NCBI GenBank assembly: GCA_002435835.1
Contig: DIVM01000310.1
Coordinates: 2,046-19,815, forward strand
Length of the DNA: 17,770 nucleotides
Source: Firmicutes bacterium UBA6132
GTDB taxonomy: Bacteria > Bacillota_A > Clostridia > Tissierellales > Sedimentibacteraceae
Direction: 5' to 3'
Shown here piece by piece: positions 12,501-17,770 of the stretch. Under the pieces are notes generated by a model. It did no database searches, was not told the origin of the DNA, and saw only the letters and a program-made list of their open reading frames with translations. Every line of letters begins with the position of its first letter. The stretch's first letter is position 1. The translations under genes and the position numbers were made by a program.

Positions 12501-13751
12501 ATGAATGATACATTAGTAGAAAAACTTAAAATTTTATCCGATGCTGCTAAATATGATGTTTCTTGTGTTTCAAGTGGAGTAGAAAGAAAAAACAACACAG
12601 TTGGTGGAATAGGAAATGCAGCTGCAAGTGGCATATGTCATACATGGTCAGCTGATGGAAGATGTATCTCTTTATTAAAAATTTTATTAACAAATGATTG
12701 TATTTATGACTGTCATTATTGCTCAAACAGAGTGACAAATAGTGTTAAAAGGGCAACTTTTACTCCTGAAGAAGTAGCTGAACTCACAATTCAATTTTAT
12801 AGAAGAAATTATATAGAGGGCTTATTTTTAAGTTCTGCTGTTGTAAAAAGTCCTGATTATACAATGGAAAACATATATAAAACATTGGAGCTTTTAAGAA
12901 ATAAGTATAATTTTTGGGGCTACATCCATGTAAAAGTAATACCTGGTGCAGATCCATTATTAATTCAAAAGACAGGAATGCTGGCGGACAGGATGAGTGT
13001 CAATATAGAACTTCCTACAAAGGAAAGTCTTAAAATATTAGCTCCTCAAAAGAAAATTGAAAATATAATTTTACCTATGTCACAAATAAACAATGAAATT
13101 ATAAGAACAATAGAGGATAAAAAAAGTTTTAAAAATACACCACGTTTTGTGCCAGGTGGGCAGTCAACGCAAATGATAATAGGGGCAACTTCTGATTCTG
13201 ATAAAACAATACTTAATGTATCTCAAAATTTATATGATAGATTTAATATGAAACGTGTATTTTTTTCTGCATATATACCAGTAATTTCATCTCCCAATTT
13301 ACCTGCAGTAAGTACAATGCCTCCTTTAAAAAGAGAACATAGACTTTATCAAGCAGATTGGCTCATGAGGTTTTATTATTTTAAATCAGAAGAACTTTTT
13401 ACAGAAATAGATAGAAATCTCGATTTAGAATTTGATCCTAAAATAATGTACGCTTTTAGAAATATAGATAGATTTCCAATAGAAATTAATAAAGCATCCT
13501 ATGAAGAACTTTTAAGGATACCAGGGCTTGGAGTAACAAGCGCAAAAAGAATAATTAAAGAAAGAAAAAATGCTGAACTTTCTTATGATTCTTTAAGAAA
13601 AATGAAAACAGTTTTAAAAAGGGCACAATATTTTATTACAGTAAAAGGCAAATATTACGGAAATACAAAATTAGAACCAGAAGCAATCAAGAATGAACTT
13701 AGGTTTAAAGAAATTCAAAAACAAATGAGTATATTCGATTATATGCAGTAA
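12501..13751 (+). CDS. Putative DNA modification/repair radical SAM protein (TIGR03916 type)
   Basis: This 416-residue protein has a radical SAM cluster motif Cys67-x3-Cys71-x2-Cys74 (Asn-Asp-Cys-Ile-Tyr-Asp-Cys-His-Tyr-Cys). Before it lie family residues Ser-Gly-Ile-Cys46-His-Thr-Trp and Gly-Arg-Cys55-Ile-Ser-Leu-Leu-Lys. The C-terminal third has a helix-hairpin-helix at about 327-356 (Ile-Asn-Lys-Ala-Ser ... Ile-Pro-Gly-Leu-Gly ... Ala-Lys-Arg-Ile), a non-specific DNA-binding element. This is the layout of the 'rSAM linked to uracil-DNA glycosylase' family, presumed to act in DNA repair or modification. Its chemistry is, to my knowledge, undetermined. The next gene encodes its usual partner. 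A perfect promoter with a LexA box lies directly upstream, so DNA damage should induce it. The ribosome site (GTGGTG) is weak. Confidence 0.93.
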   Translation: MNDTLVEKLKILSDAAKYDVSCVSSGVERKNNTVGGIGNAAASGICHTWSADGRCISLLKILLTNDCIYDCHYCSNRVTNSVKRATFTPEEVAELTIQFYRRNYIEGLFLSSAVVKSPDYTMENIYKTLELLRNKYNFWGYIHVKVIPGADPLLIQKTGMLADRMSVNIELPTKESLKILAPQKKIENIILPMSQINNEIIRTIEDKKSFKNTPRFVPGGQSTQMIIGATSDSDKTILNVSQNLYDRFNMKRVFFSAYIPVISSPNLPAVSTMPPLKREHRLYQADWLMRFYYFKSEELFTEIDRNLDLEFDPKIMYAFRNIDRFPIEINKASYEELLRIPGLGVTSAKRIIKERKNAELSYDSLRKMKTVLKRAQYFITVKGKYYGNTKLEPEAIKNELRFKEIQKQMSIFDYMQ

Positions 13752-13763
13752 TAAGAGGTATTT

Positions 13764-14495
13764 ATGGATTATTTATATGATGGAACATTTGAAGGTTTAT
13801 TGACCTGTATTTATTATCATTACAAAAAAGAAAATGCATGCAATATTTTTGAAAAGTCAAGTTATCAGCAGTCTATTATAAATAATTTTGAAATAGTTGA
13901 AACCGATGCATGTAAAGCTAAAGTAGTTTTAGACGCCATAAACAATAAAATATCTAATGAAGCATATGTTGATATTTATTATTGTTATTTATCAGATGTT
14001 GAAAATAAAGAAAATATTATTCTTGAATTTTTAGTTTTTGCATTTAAATATGGGCGAAACACCATGAATTTTTATTCCCATGAAAAAGTACTTCCCTTAA
14101 ATGAAGCTTCTTTAAAAGTTTTTAAAGAGGAGCATAGGTTTCTTGGTATACTTCGCTTTTCAGACATAGGTGGAATTCTTTATGCTAAATTTTCGCCTGA
14201 CAGTGATTTACTTGTTTTAATAGTAGATCATTTTGCTGACAGATATAAATATGAAAAATTTATTATCCATGACATAAGGCGTAACAAAGCAGTTGTTTAT
14301 TCTCAAAACTTTTGGGAAGTAATAGAAAATGTTAATATAGAAAATATAGAATATTCTAATGATGAAAAATTAATTCAAAGTTTATGGAAACAATATTTTA
14401 CAGGTTTAGCTATTAAAGAAAGAACGAATATTGAACTTCAGTTTCAATTTGTACCTAATAGATATAGAAAAAATATTACTGAATTTAATGTATAA
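13764..14495 (+). CDS. DUF4130 DNA-metabolism protein (TIGR03915 type), radical SAM partner
   Basis: This 243-residue soluble protein starts Tyr-Leu-Tyr-Asp-Gly-Thr-Phe-Glu-Gly-Leu-Leu-Thr. It has the middle segment Glu-Glu-His-Arg-Phe-Leu-Gly-Ile-Leu-Arg-Phe and then Ile-Leu-Tyr-Ala-Lys-Phe-Ser-Pro-Asp. Next come Asp-His-Phe-Ala-Asp-Arg-Tyr and Phe-Ile-Ile-His-Asp, and it ends with Leu-Trp-Lys-Gln-Tyr-Phe-Thr and Pro-Asn-Arg-Tyr-Arg-Lys-Asn-Ile-Thr-Glu-Phe. All are landmarks of DUF4130 (PF13566). In some bacteria this domain is fused to a uracil-DNA-glycosylase-like domain. Here it is the stand-alone form, and no glycosylase gene is in the window. It lies 12 bases after the radical SAM gene (ribosome site AGAGG), so both are one SOS operon. 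The molecular function is unproven. Confidence 0.92.
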   Translation: MDYLYDGTFEGLLTCIYYHYKKENACNIFEKSSYQQSIINNFEIVETDACKAKVVLDAINNKISNEAYVDIYYCYLSDVENKENIILEFLVFAFKYGRNTMNFYSHEKVLPLNEASLKVFKEEHRFLGILRFSDIGGILYAKFSPDSDLLVLIVDHFADRYKYEKFIIHDIRRNKAVVYSQNFWEVIENVNIENIEYSNDEKLIQSLWKQYFTGLAIKERTNIELQFQFVPNRYRKNITEFNV

Positions 14496-14502
14496 TTTAA
14501 CT

Positions 14503-14532
14503 ACCTCCTGTCTATAATATAGTATAGGAGGT
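14503..14532 (+). promoter_or_regulatory. Hairpin hiding the Shine-Dalgarno of the DUF2508 gene
   Basis: ACCTCCT (14503-14509) pairs with AGGAGGT (14526-14532), and an inner CTAT/ATAG helix extends it. The right arm is exactly the ribosome site of the ATG at 14538. No T-run follows, so it is not a good terminator. It could lower translation or act as a thermal or ribosome-coupled switch when transcribed from the repair operon. Confidence 0.55.
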
Positions 14533-14537
14533 TTATT

Positions 14538-14816
14538 ATGAGCACTATAACTAATAATAATATTTATTTGAAAAATATAAAGAAATTTTTAAACAATCTT
14601 AAGGCTGAATTGATAGTAACAAAAGAAATTGAAAAGCCAATGAACAATATTTACATAAACCTTGAAACTGCAAGAAAAGAATGGGAAGATGCTAAAAATA
14701 TTTTTGAGAATGTATCAGATCCGGATTTAATAGATTATGCGATTTATAATGTTGAAGCAGCACAAAAGAAATATTCATATTTAATAAAACAAATTAAAAG
14801 TGGAAATACAAATTAG
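14538..14816 (+). CDS. DUF2508 (YaaL-like) protein
   Basis: This 92-residue protein is predicted as a two-helix hairpin. Glu-Thr-Ala-Arg-Lys-Glu-Trp-Glu-Asp-Ala-Lys-Asn-Ile-Phe, then Val-Ser-Asp-Pro-Asp-Leu-Ile-Asp-Tyr-Ala-Ile-Tyr, then Glu-Ala-Ala-Gln-Lys-Lys-Tyr-Ser-Tyr-Leu is the signature of DUF2508 (PF10704, B. subtilis YaaL). Function is unknown. In many firmicutes it lies next to recR and bofA, which are absent here. It follows the SOS repair operon by 42 bases, so damage-induced co-transcription is possible. Translation may be limited by the hairpin over its AGGAGG. A strong terminator ends the unit. Confidence 0.85.
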   Translation: MSTITNNNIYLKNIKKFLNNLKAELIVTKEIEKPMNNIYINLETARKEWEDAKNIFENVSDPDLIDYAIYNVEAAQKKYSYLIKQIKSGNTN

Positions 14817-14825
14817 AATTATTAT

Positions 14826-14862
14826 AAAAATGGGATGGAATTTCTAAATTCATCCCATTTTT
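14826..14862 (+). terminator. Intrinsic terminator after the DUF2508 gene
   Basis: AAAAATGGGATG-G-AATTT pairs with AAATTCATCCCATTTTT, with one bulged G. The T-rich arm ends ...TTTTTATTAT. Because the A and T arms are symmetrical it can also act on the other strand. Confidence 0.85.
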
Positions 14863-14896
14863 ATTATGACCTAAATCAATGAATACTTTCACTATT

Positions 14897-14932
14897 TTTA
14901 TCATTGCAAAAACATTTTATAAATGATAAACT
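14897..14932 (+). promoter_or_regulatory. Promoter with flanking inverted repeat before the acyltransferase
   Basis: TTGCAA (14904-14909) and TAAACT (14927-14932) at 17-base spacing make a fair sigma-A promoter. A perfect 9-base inverted repeat, TTTATCATT (14897-14905) and AATGATAAA (14922-14930), touches both boxes with 16 bases between. That is a plausible operator for a dimeric regulator, which I cannot name. Confidence 0.4.
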
Positions 14933-14968
14933 ATTCAAAGTTAAAATTAAAATAGAGAGAGTGATTTA

Positions 14969-16036
14969 ATGATTTTAAATACAGCTACTAAAGAAGTTAA
15001 AGAAAAAAACACATTTAAAAATAATAGATTATACGAGTTAGATTATATAAGATTTATTGCATGTCTTGCGGTTATAACAGTTCATATAACTGCTACAGGT
15101 GTTACTGATTATGTTCAGGGATCTTTCCCACATATAGTAACGCTATTATTAAATAGAAGTTTAAAATTTACTACACCGGTTTTTATATTTTTAAGTGGCG
15201 TAACAAACTTTTTTTCTTATGAGAAAAAGGAATTAAAATATTTTGATTTTGTTAAGAAAAGATTAAAAAGTACATTAATACCATATTTTGTGTGGTGTTG
15301 TATTTATTATTTTGCATATATTTATGCTGGTATATATAAATTTGATATTATATTTTTCATTAAAAATGTGATATTAGGTACAATGTCCTATCATTTATAT
15401 TTTGTAATAATTATTACACAAATTTATCTTTTGGGACCTTTGTTTTATAAATTAATAAAGAATTCAAAAAATAAGATTTTAATATTAATTATAGGTGCAA
15501 TATTTACTGCCATATGTGCAGGAACACTAAATTTCAAGCTTTCAGATAGAATTTTCTTGAAATATATTTTCTTTTATATGCTTGGAATTTATGTTACTCT
15601 TGAAACAGAAAAGTTCAAAACTTTTGTAAATAAAAATAAAATATTAGTAGTCATAAGTTATATGGCAATTGGGATATTATATACATTAGCGACTTATTTT
15701 AACTGGCCAAAGGCAACATATATATGGTTTGTATTTTCAGCAGTGTCAGTATTTATGGTGTTTTTAGTGAGCACATATCTTGTGGAAATATTTAAAAATA
15801 AATTTAGTTATGTTAAACTTTTTGGTCAAAGTTCATATTATATATATTTAATGCATCCCTTAGTGTTAACAGTTATGATAATGCTAGCTGCTAAATATGG
15901 AATAGTTTCTGTTACAGCACGTTTAGTAATATTTTTTGTAGTAGTAATACCTACAACGGTAGCTTCTTGCATTATATATACAATTATTAAAAATAAACTT
16001 AAAAAGAGTAAGAAAGCTTTATTAGCTATAAAATAA
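14969..16036 (+). CDS. Acyltransferase family 3 membrane protein
   Basis: This 355-residue protein has about ten hydrophobic segments and belongs to the Acyl_transf_3 family (PF01757). Diagnostic features are the first-helix block Leu-Asp-Tyr-Ile-Arg28-Phe-Ile-Ala-Cys-Leu-Ala-Val-Ile-Thr-Val-His39, with the essential Arg/His pair, and the Phe-Leu-Ser-Gly-Val motif of helix 2. The last segment has Ser-Ser-Tyr-Tyr-Ile-Tyr-Leu-Met-His-Pro. Such proteins transfer acyl (often O-acetyl) groups to sugars of cell-wall or surface polymers from the membrane (OatA, WecH, Fhr-like). There is no extra SGNH domain as in OatA, so the substrate is open. The ribosome site is AGAGAGAG, eight bases from the ATG. 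It converges on the HD gene and shares its terminator. Confidence 0.9.
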   Translation: MILNTATKEVKEKNTFKNNRLYELDYIRFIACLAVITVHITATGVTDYVQGSFPHIVTLLLNRSLKFTTPVFIFLSGVTNFFSYEKKELKYFDFVKKRLKSTLIPYFVWCCIYYFAYIYAGIYKFDIIFFIKNVILGTMSYHLYFVIIITQIYLLGPLFYKLIKNSKNKILILIIGAIFTAICAGTLNFKLSDRIFLKYIFFYMLGIYVTLETEKFKTFVNKNKILVVISYMAIGILYTLATYFNWPKATYIWFVFSAVSVFMVFLVSTYLVEIFKNKFSYVKLFGQSSYYIYLMHPLVLTVMIMLAAKYGIVSVTARLVIFFVVVIPTTVASCIIYTIIKNKLKKSKKALLAIK

Positions 16037-16054
16037 AGCATTAATAATAAAAAG

Positions 16055-16088
16055 CAATGGGTCACTTCAAGTATGAAGTGACCCATTG
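16055..16088. terminator. Bidirectional terminator between convergent genes
   Basis: CAATGGGTCACTTCA pairs perfectly (15 bp) with TGAAGTGACCCATTG around AGTA. TTTTATTT follows on the plus strand and CTTTTTATT on the minus strand. It serves the acyltransferase and the HD hydrolase alike. Confidence 0.92.
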
Positions 16089-16090
16089 TT

Positions 16091-16666
16091 TTATTTGCTG
16101 TTATCAGTTTTTTCAAGTTCTCTCATAGCTAAAATAGTTTGTTCAAATAAATAATCTAATTCCCAACCTAACATTTCTGCACCTTGTTGAATAGTTTCTC
16201 TTGAACATCCTGCAGCAAAAGCAGGCGTTTTAAATTTCTTTTTTAAAGATTTAAGTTCTAAATCTTGAACTGATTTAGAAGGTCTCATTAAAGCAACAGC
16301 TCCTATTAAACCTGTTAACTCGTCTGTTGCAAACAAAACTTTTTCCATTATATGCTCTGGTTTTATATCTACAGATGTAAGGCCATATCCATGACTTGCT
16401 ACTGCTCTAATAATTTTTTCATCTAAGTTTCTTTCTTTCATAATTTCTTGAGATTTTATGCAGTGTTCTTTTGGATACATTTCGAAATCGAGGTCATGTA
16501 ATAATCCTACGATTTCCCAGAAATTTGCTTCATTTTCTAAACCGAGCTTATTTGCAAAATATTTCATTACTCCACCAACTGTTTCAGCATGCTTTATATG
16601 AAAATCTTCCTTATTATATTCTTTTAATAAAACATACGCCTCATCTTTTGTAATTTGATTGCTCAT
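16091..16666 (-). CDS. HD-domain phosphohydrolase
   Basis: This 191-residue soluble protein has the HD-superfamily metal ligands in order: His26 (Lys-His-Ala-Glu-Thr-Val), His57-Asp58 (Leu-Leu-His-Asp-Leu-Asp-Phe-Glu), His92 (Ala-Ser-His-Gly) and Asp115 (Ala-Thr-Asp-Glu-Leu-Thr-Gly). Family members (PF01966) hydrolyse phosphate esters, mainly nucleotides. This short single-domain type has no assigned substrate. The C-terminal half keeps the 'Phe-Ala-Ala-Gly-Cys-Ser-Arg' and 'Gly-Ala-Glu-Met-Leu-Gly' stretches seen in clostridial HD proteins. AGGA lies ten bases before the ATG. An extended -10 (TG-T-TATAAT) lies at 16725-16717 on the minus strand, without a good -35. Confidence 0.9.
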   Translation of the reverse strand: MSNQITKDEAYVLLKEYNKEDFHIKHAETVGGVMKYFANKLGLENEANFWEIVGLLHDLDFEMYPKEHCIKSQEIMKERNLDEKIIRAVASHGYGLTSVDIKPEHIMEKVLFATDELTGLIGAVALMRPSKSVQDLELKSLKKKFKTPAFAAGCSRETIQQGAEMLGWELDYLFEQTILAMRELEKTDNSK

Positions 16667-16878
16667 CGTATCCGTATCCTTTCATTTTTCATATATATAA
16701 TAAATTTATATAACATATTATAACAATTTTAACTTATTTTATTAAATATGTCCATTAAAAAGAGGTTAACTTATTGGATTAAATTATACTATAAAAGGGT
16801 ACAATTCAGAAACATAAAATATGATTTTATATTATATTTTAAACCATTTAATGGTTTGTTAAAATTAGCAAAAAGATA

Positions 16879-16907
16879 TTGATTTTTTTTAACAAATATG
16901 ATATCAT
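16879..16907 (+). promoter_or_regulatory. Candidate promoter of the NADH dehydrogenase-like gene with Rex-like site
   Basis: TTGATT (16879-16884) and TATCAT (16902-16907) stand 17 bases apart. The promoter overlaps TTGA-T8-AACAA (16879-16895), which resembles the redox-repressor Rex operator TTGTTAA-N4-TTAACAA but is one base short and imperfect in its left half. Another half site, TTGTTAA, lies at 16856-16862. Rex control of NADH dehydrogenase genes is known in other Gram-positive bacteria, but here it is only suggested. Confidence 0.4.
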
Positions 16908-16928
16908 CATAAAGTGTTGAGTAATTAT

Positions 16929-17043
16929 ATAGAGTAAGTGTACAAGCGTAAGAAGGTTTTGAATTGTATTTAGTTTTTACTCTATTGGTTTAGAAATCAA
17001 TGATTTAGTATTTTATGATACTAAATGAAGAATAAGTTTTTTT
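16929..17043 (+). other. Structured leader RNA before the NADH dehydrogenase-like gene
   Basis: ATAGAGTAA (16929-16937) pairs with TTACTCTAT (16977-16985), enclosing 39 bases. Next TTTAGTAT (17004-17011) pairs with ATACTAAA (17018-17025), and a T7 run follows at 17037-17043. The order stem, stem, U-run within a leader of over 300 bases resembles an attenuator or riboswitch. I find no match to known riboswitch cores such as the c-di-GMP-I, T-box or SAM-I consensus sequences. Confidence 0.35.
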
Positions 17044-17223
17044 GCAATAATATGTTTTAAATTTAACAAAATAATAATTAATATAACGAAACGTTATTCA
17101 CGGGTTGTTATAGAAACAAACATTGATTTCTATAGAAAGCATCAATATTATAGAATTTATTGACATAATATTAGCTAAATTTGTAACACATTTATTTATT
17201 AATCACTAAAAGGAGATATATAT

Positions 17224-17770
17224 ATGGAATCTAAAATTGTAGTTGTTGGAGCCGGTTATGCAGGTATTCTAACTGCTAAAAAAGTGGCAAAAAAATTCAA
17301 AAAACTTAACAAAAAAGATGTTAGCATTACAATAATTGACAGAAACCCATTTCACACTATGTTAACTGAACTTCATGAGGTTGCAGCATGTCGTGTGGAT
17401 GAAGATAGTATAAAAATAAGCTTAAAAAGAGTTTTTGCTGGAAGAAATGTTGATGTAAAACTTGATACTGTTGATTCAATTGATTTTGACAAAAAAGTTG
17501 TCAATGGTGCAAATGAAAAATATGATTATGATTACTTAGTAATTGCTGCTGGTTCTAAACCAACTGATTTTGGTATAAAAGGTGTTAAAGAAAATGCATT
17601 TATGCTTTGGTCATTTGAAGATGCTGTAGTATTAAGAGACAGAATCCAAGAAATGTTTAGACGTGCATCTGTTGAAACAAACTTAGAAGAAAAGAAAAGA
17701 TTATTAACATTCCACGTTATAGGTGCTGGTTTTACAGGCGTTGAAATGGTTGGAGAACTTGCTGAATTTG
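17224..17770 (+). CDS. Type II NADH dehydrogenase-like FAD/NAD oxidoreductase (5' part)
   Basis: The first 182 codons are seen and the gene runs off the window. Residues 5-14 (Ile-Val-Val-Val-Gly-Ala-Gly-Tyr-Ala-Gly) are the FAD-binding GxGxxG loop. Ile-Ile-Asp-Arg-Asn-Pro-Phe-His then Glu-Leu-His-Glu-Val-Ala is typical of NDH-2 proteins. Tyr-Leu-Val-Ile-Ala-Ala-Gly-Ser-Lys-Pro-Thr is the second dinucleotide-fold landmark. Residues 167-172 (Gly-Ala-Gly-Phe-Thr-Gly, then Val-Glu) begin the NAD(H)-binding fold. Such single-subunit enzymes pass electrons from NADH to quinones or, in anaerobes, to other acceptors. A membrane-binding C-terminus cannot be checked. The ATG is preceded by AAAGGAG. 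A long leader with hairpins lies upstream. Confidence 0.88.
   Translation, partial: MESKIVVVGAGYAGILTAKKVAKKFKKLNKKDVSITIIDRNPFHTMLTELHEVAACRVDEDSIKISLKRVFAGRNVDVKLDTVDSIDFDKKVVNGANEKYDYDYLVIAAGSKPTDFGIKGVKENAFMLWSFEDAVVLRDRIQEMFRRASVETNLEEKKRLLTFHVIGAGFTGVEMVGELAEF

Larger units (their letters stand above)
16667..17223. other. Divergent intergenic region of ~560 bases
   Basis: No protein gene is visible on either strand. From left to right it holds the possible extended -10 of the HD gene (16717-16725) and a 7-bp palindromic hairpin AAACCAT-TTA-ATGGTTT (16841-16857). Then come the candidate promoter at 16879-16907, the hairpins of the leader (16929-17025), and near 17109-17155 three TATAGAA repeats. 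TATAGAAA (17109-17116) can pair with TTTCTATA (17127-17134). AAAGGAG at about 17210-17216 is the ribosome site of the next gene. Confidence 0.6.

Noticed and set aside
16929..17043. Known riboswitch (c-di-GMP, T-box, SAM, cobalamin) in the long leader
   Set aside because: None of the conserved core strings of these classes could be found by eye, so only an unnamed structured leader is claimed.

Overview
The window is AT-rich DNA with strong AGGAGG-type ribosome sites, frequent TTG/GTG starts and intrinsic terminators. It carries a SpoIID-like peptidoglycan protein pair, possible sigma-K promoters, a LexA box of the Bacillus/Clostridium type (CGAAC-N4-GTTYG) and DUF4003, DUF2508 and CXXC-20-CXXC family proteins. 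Together these point to a spore-forming member of the Clostridia. The species cannot be told from the sequence alone.

Region 1 (about 1-5740) is an accessory island. It holds one-way (+) runs of small, mostly membrane-anchored proteins that I largely cannot name, mixed with broken genes: a frameshifted CXXC-20-CXXC protein, the tail of a metallo-beta-lactamase-fold hydrolase, and two short coding scraps. Between 2381 and 4233 every successive gene or gene fragment is separated by a related 20-base element (five good copies, one degenerate). This makes the stretch look like a row of cassettes. It is the most unusual thing in the window. Small membrane proteins, a possible SUKH-like protein and gene debris would fit a polyimmunity or effector-immunity reservoir, but that is inference.

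Region 2 (5748-8717, minus strand) is a tandem duplication of about 1.5 kb. Each unit encodes a SpoIID-like domain followed by three peptidoglycan-binding repeats, a TTG start and a copy of a hairpin after the stop. Only the downstream copy keeps a good terminator and a sigma-K-like promoter.

Region 3 (8856-12345) has ordinary chromosomal genes: a TSUP-family permease, a protein with two CDGSH iron-sulfur motifs, a probable spore-layer protein behind a sigma-K-like promoter, a DUF4003 protein and a DUF1801 protein.

Region 4 (12431-14862) is a likely SOS-controlled DNA-repair unit. A LexA box overlaps the -35 of a near-consensus promoter. It drives a radical SAM protein with a C-terminal helix-hairpin-helix, and 12 bases later a DUF4130 protein. 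A small DUF2508 gene follows, with its Shine-Dalgarno sequence sitting in a hairpin.

Region 5 (14897-17770) has a membrane acyltransferase and an HD-domain hydrolase that converge on a shared bidirectional terminator. After a gene-free stretch of about 560 bases with a candidate promoter and a long structured leader comes the first 182 codons of a type II NADH dehydrogenase-like flavoprotein, cut by the window edge.
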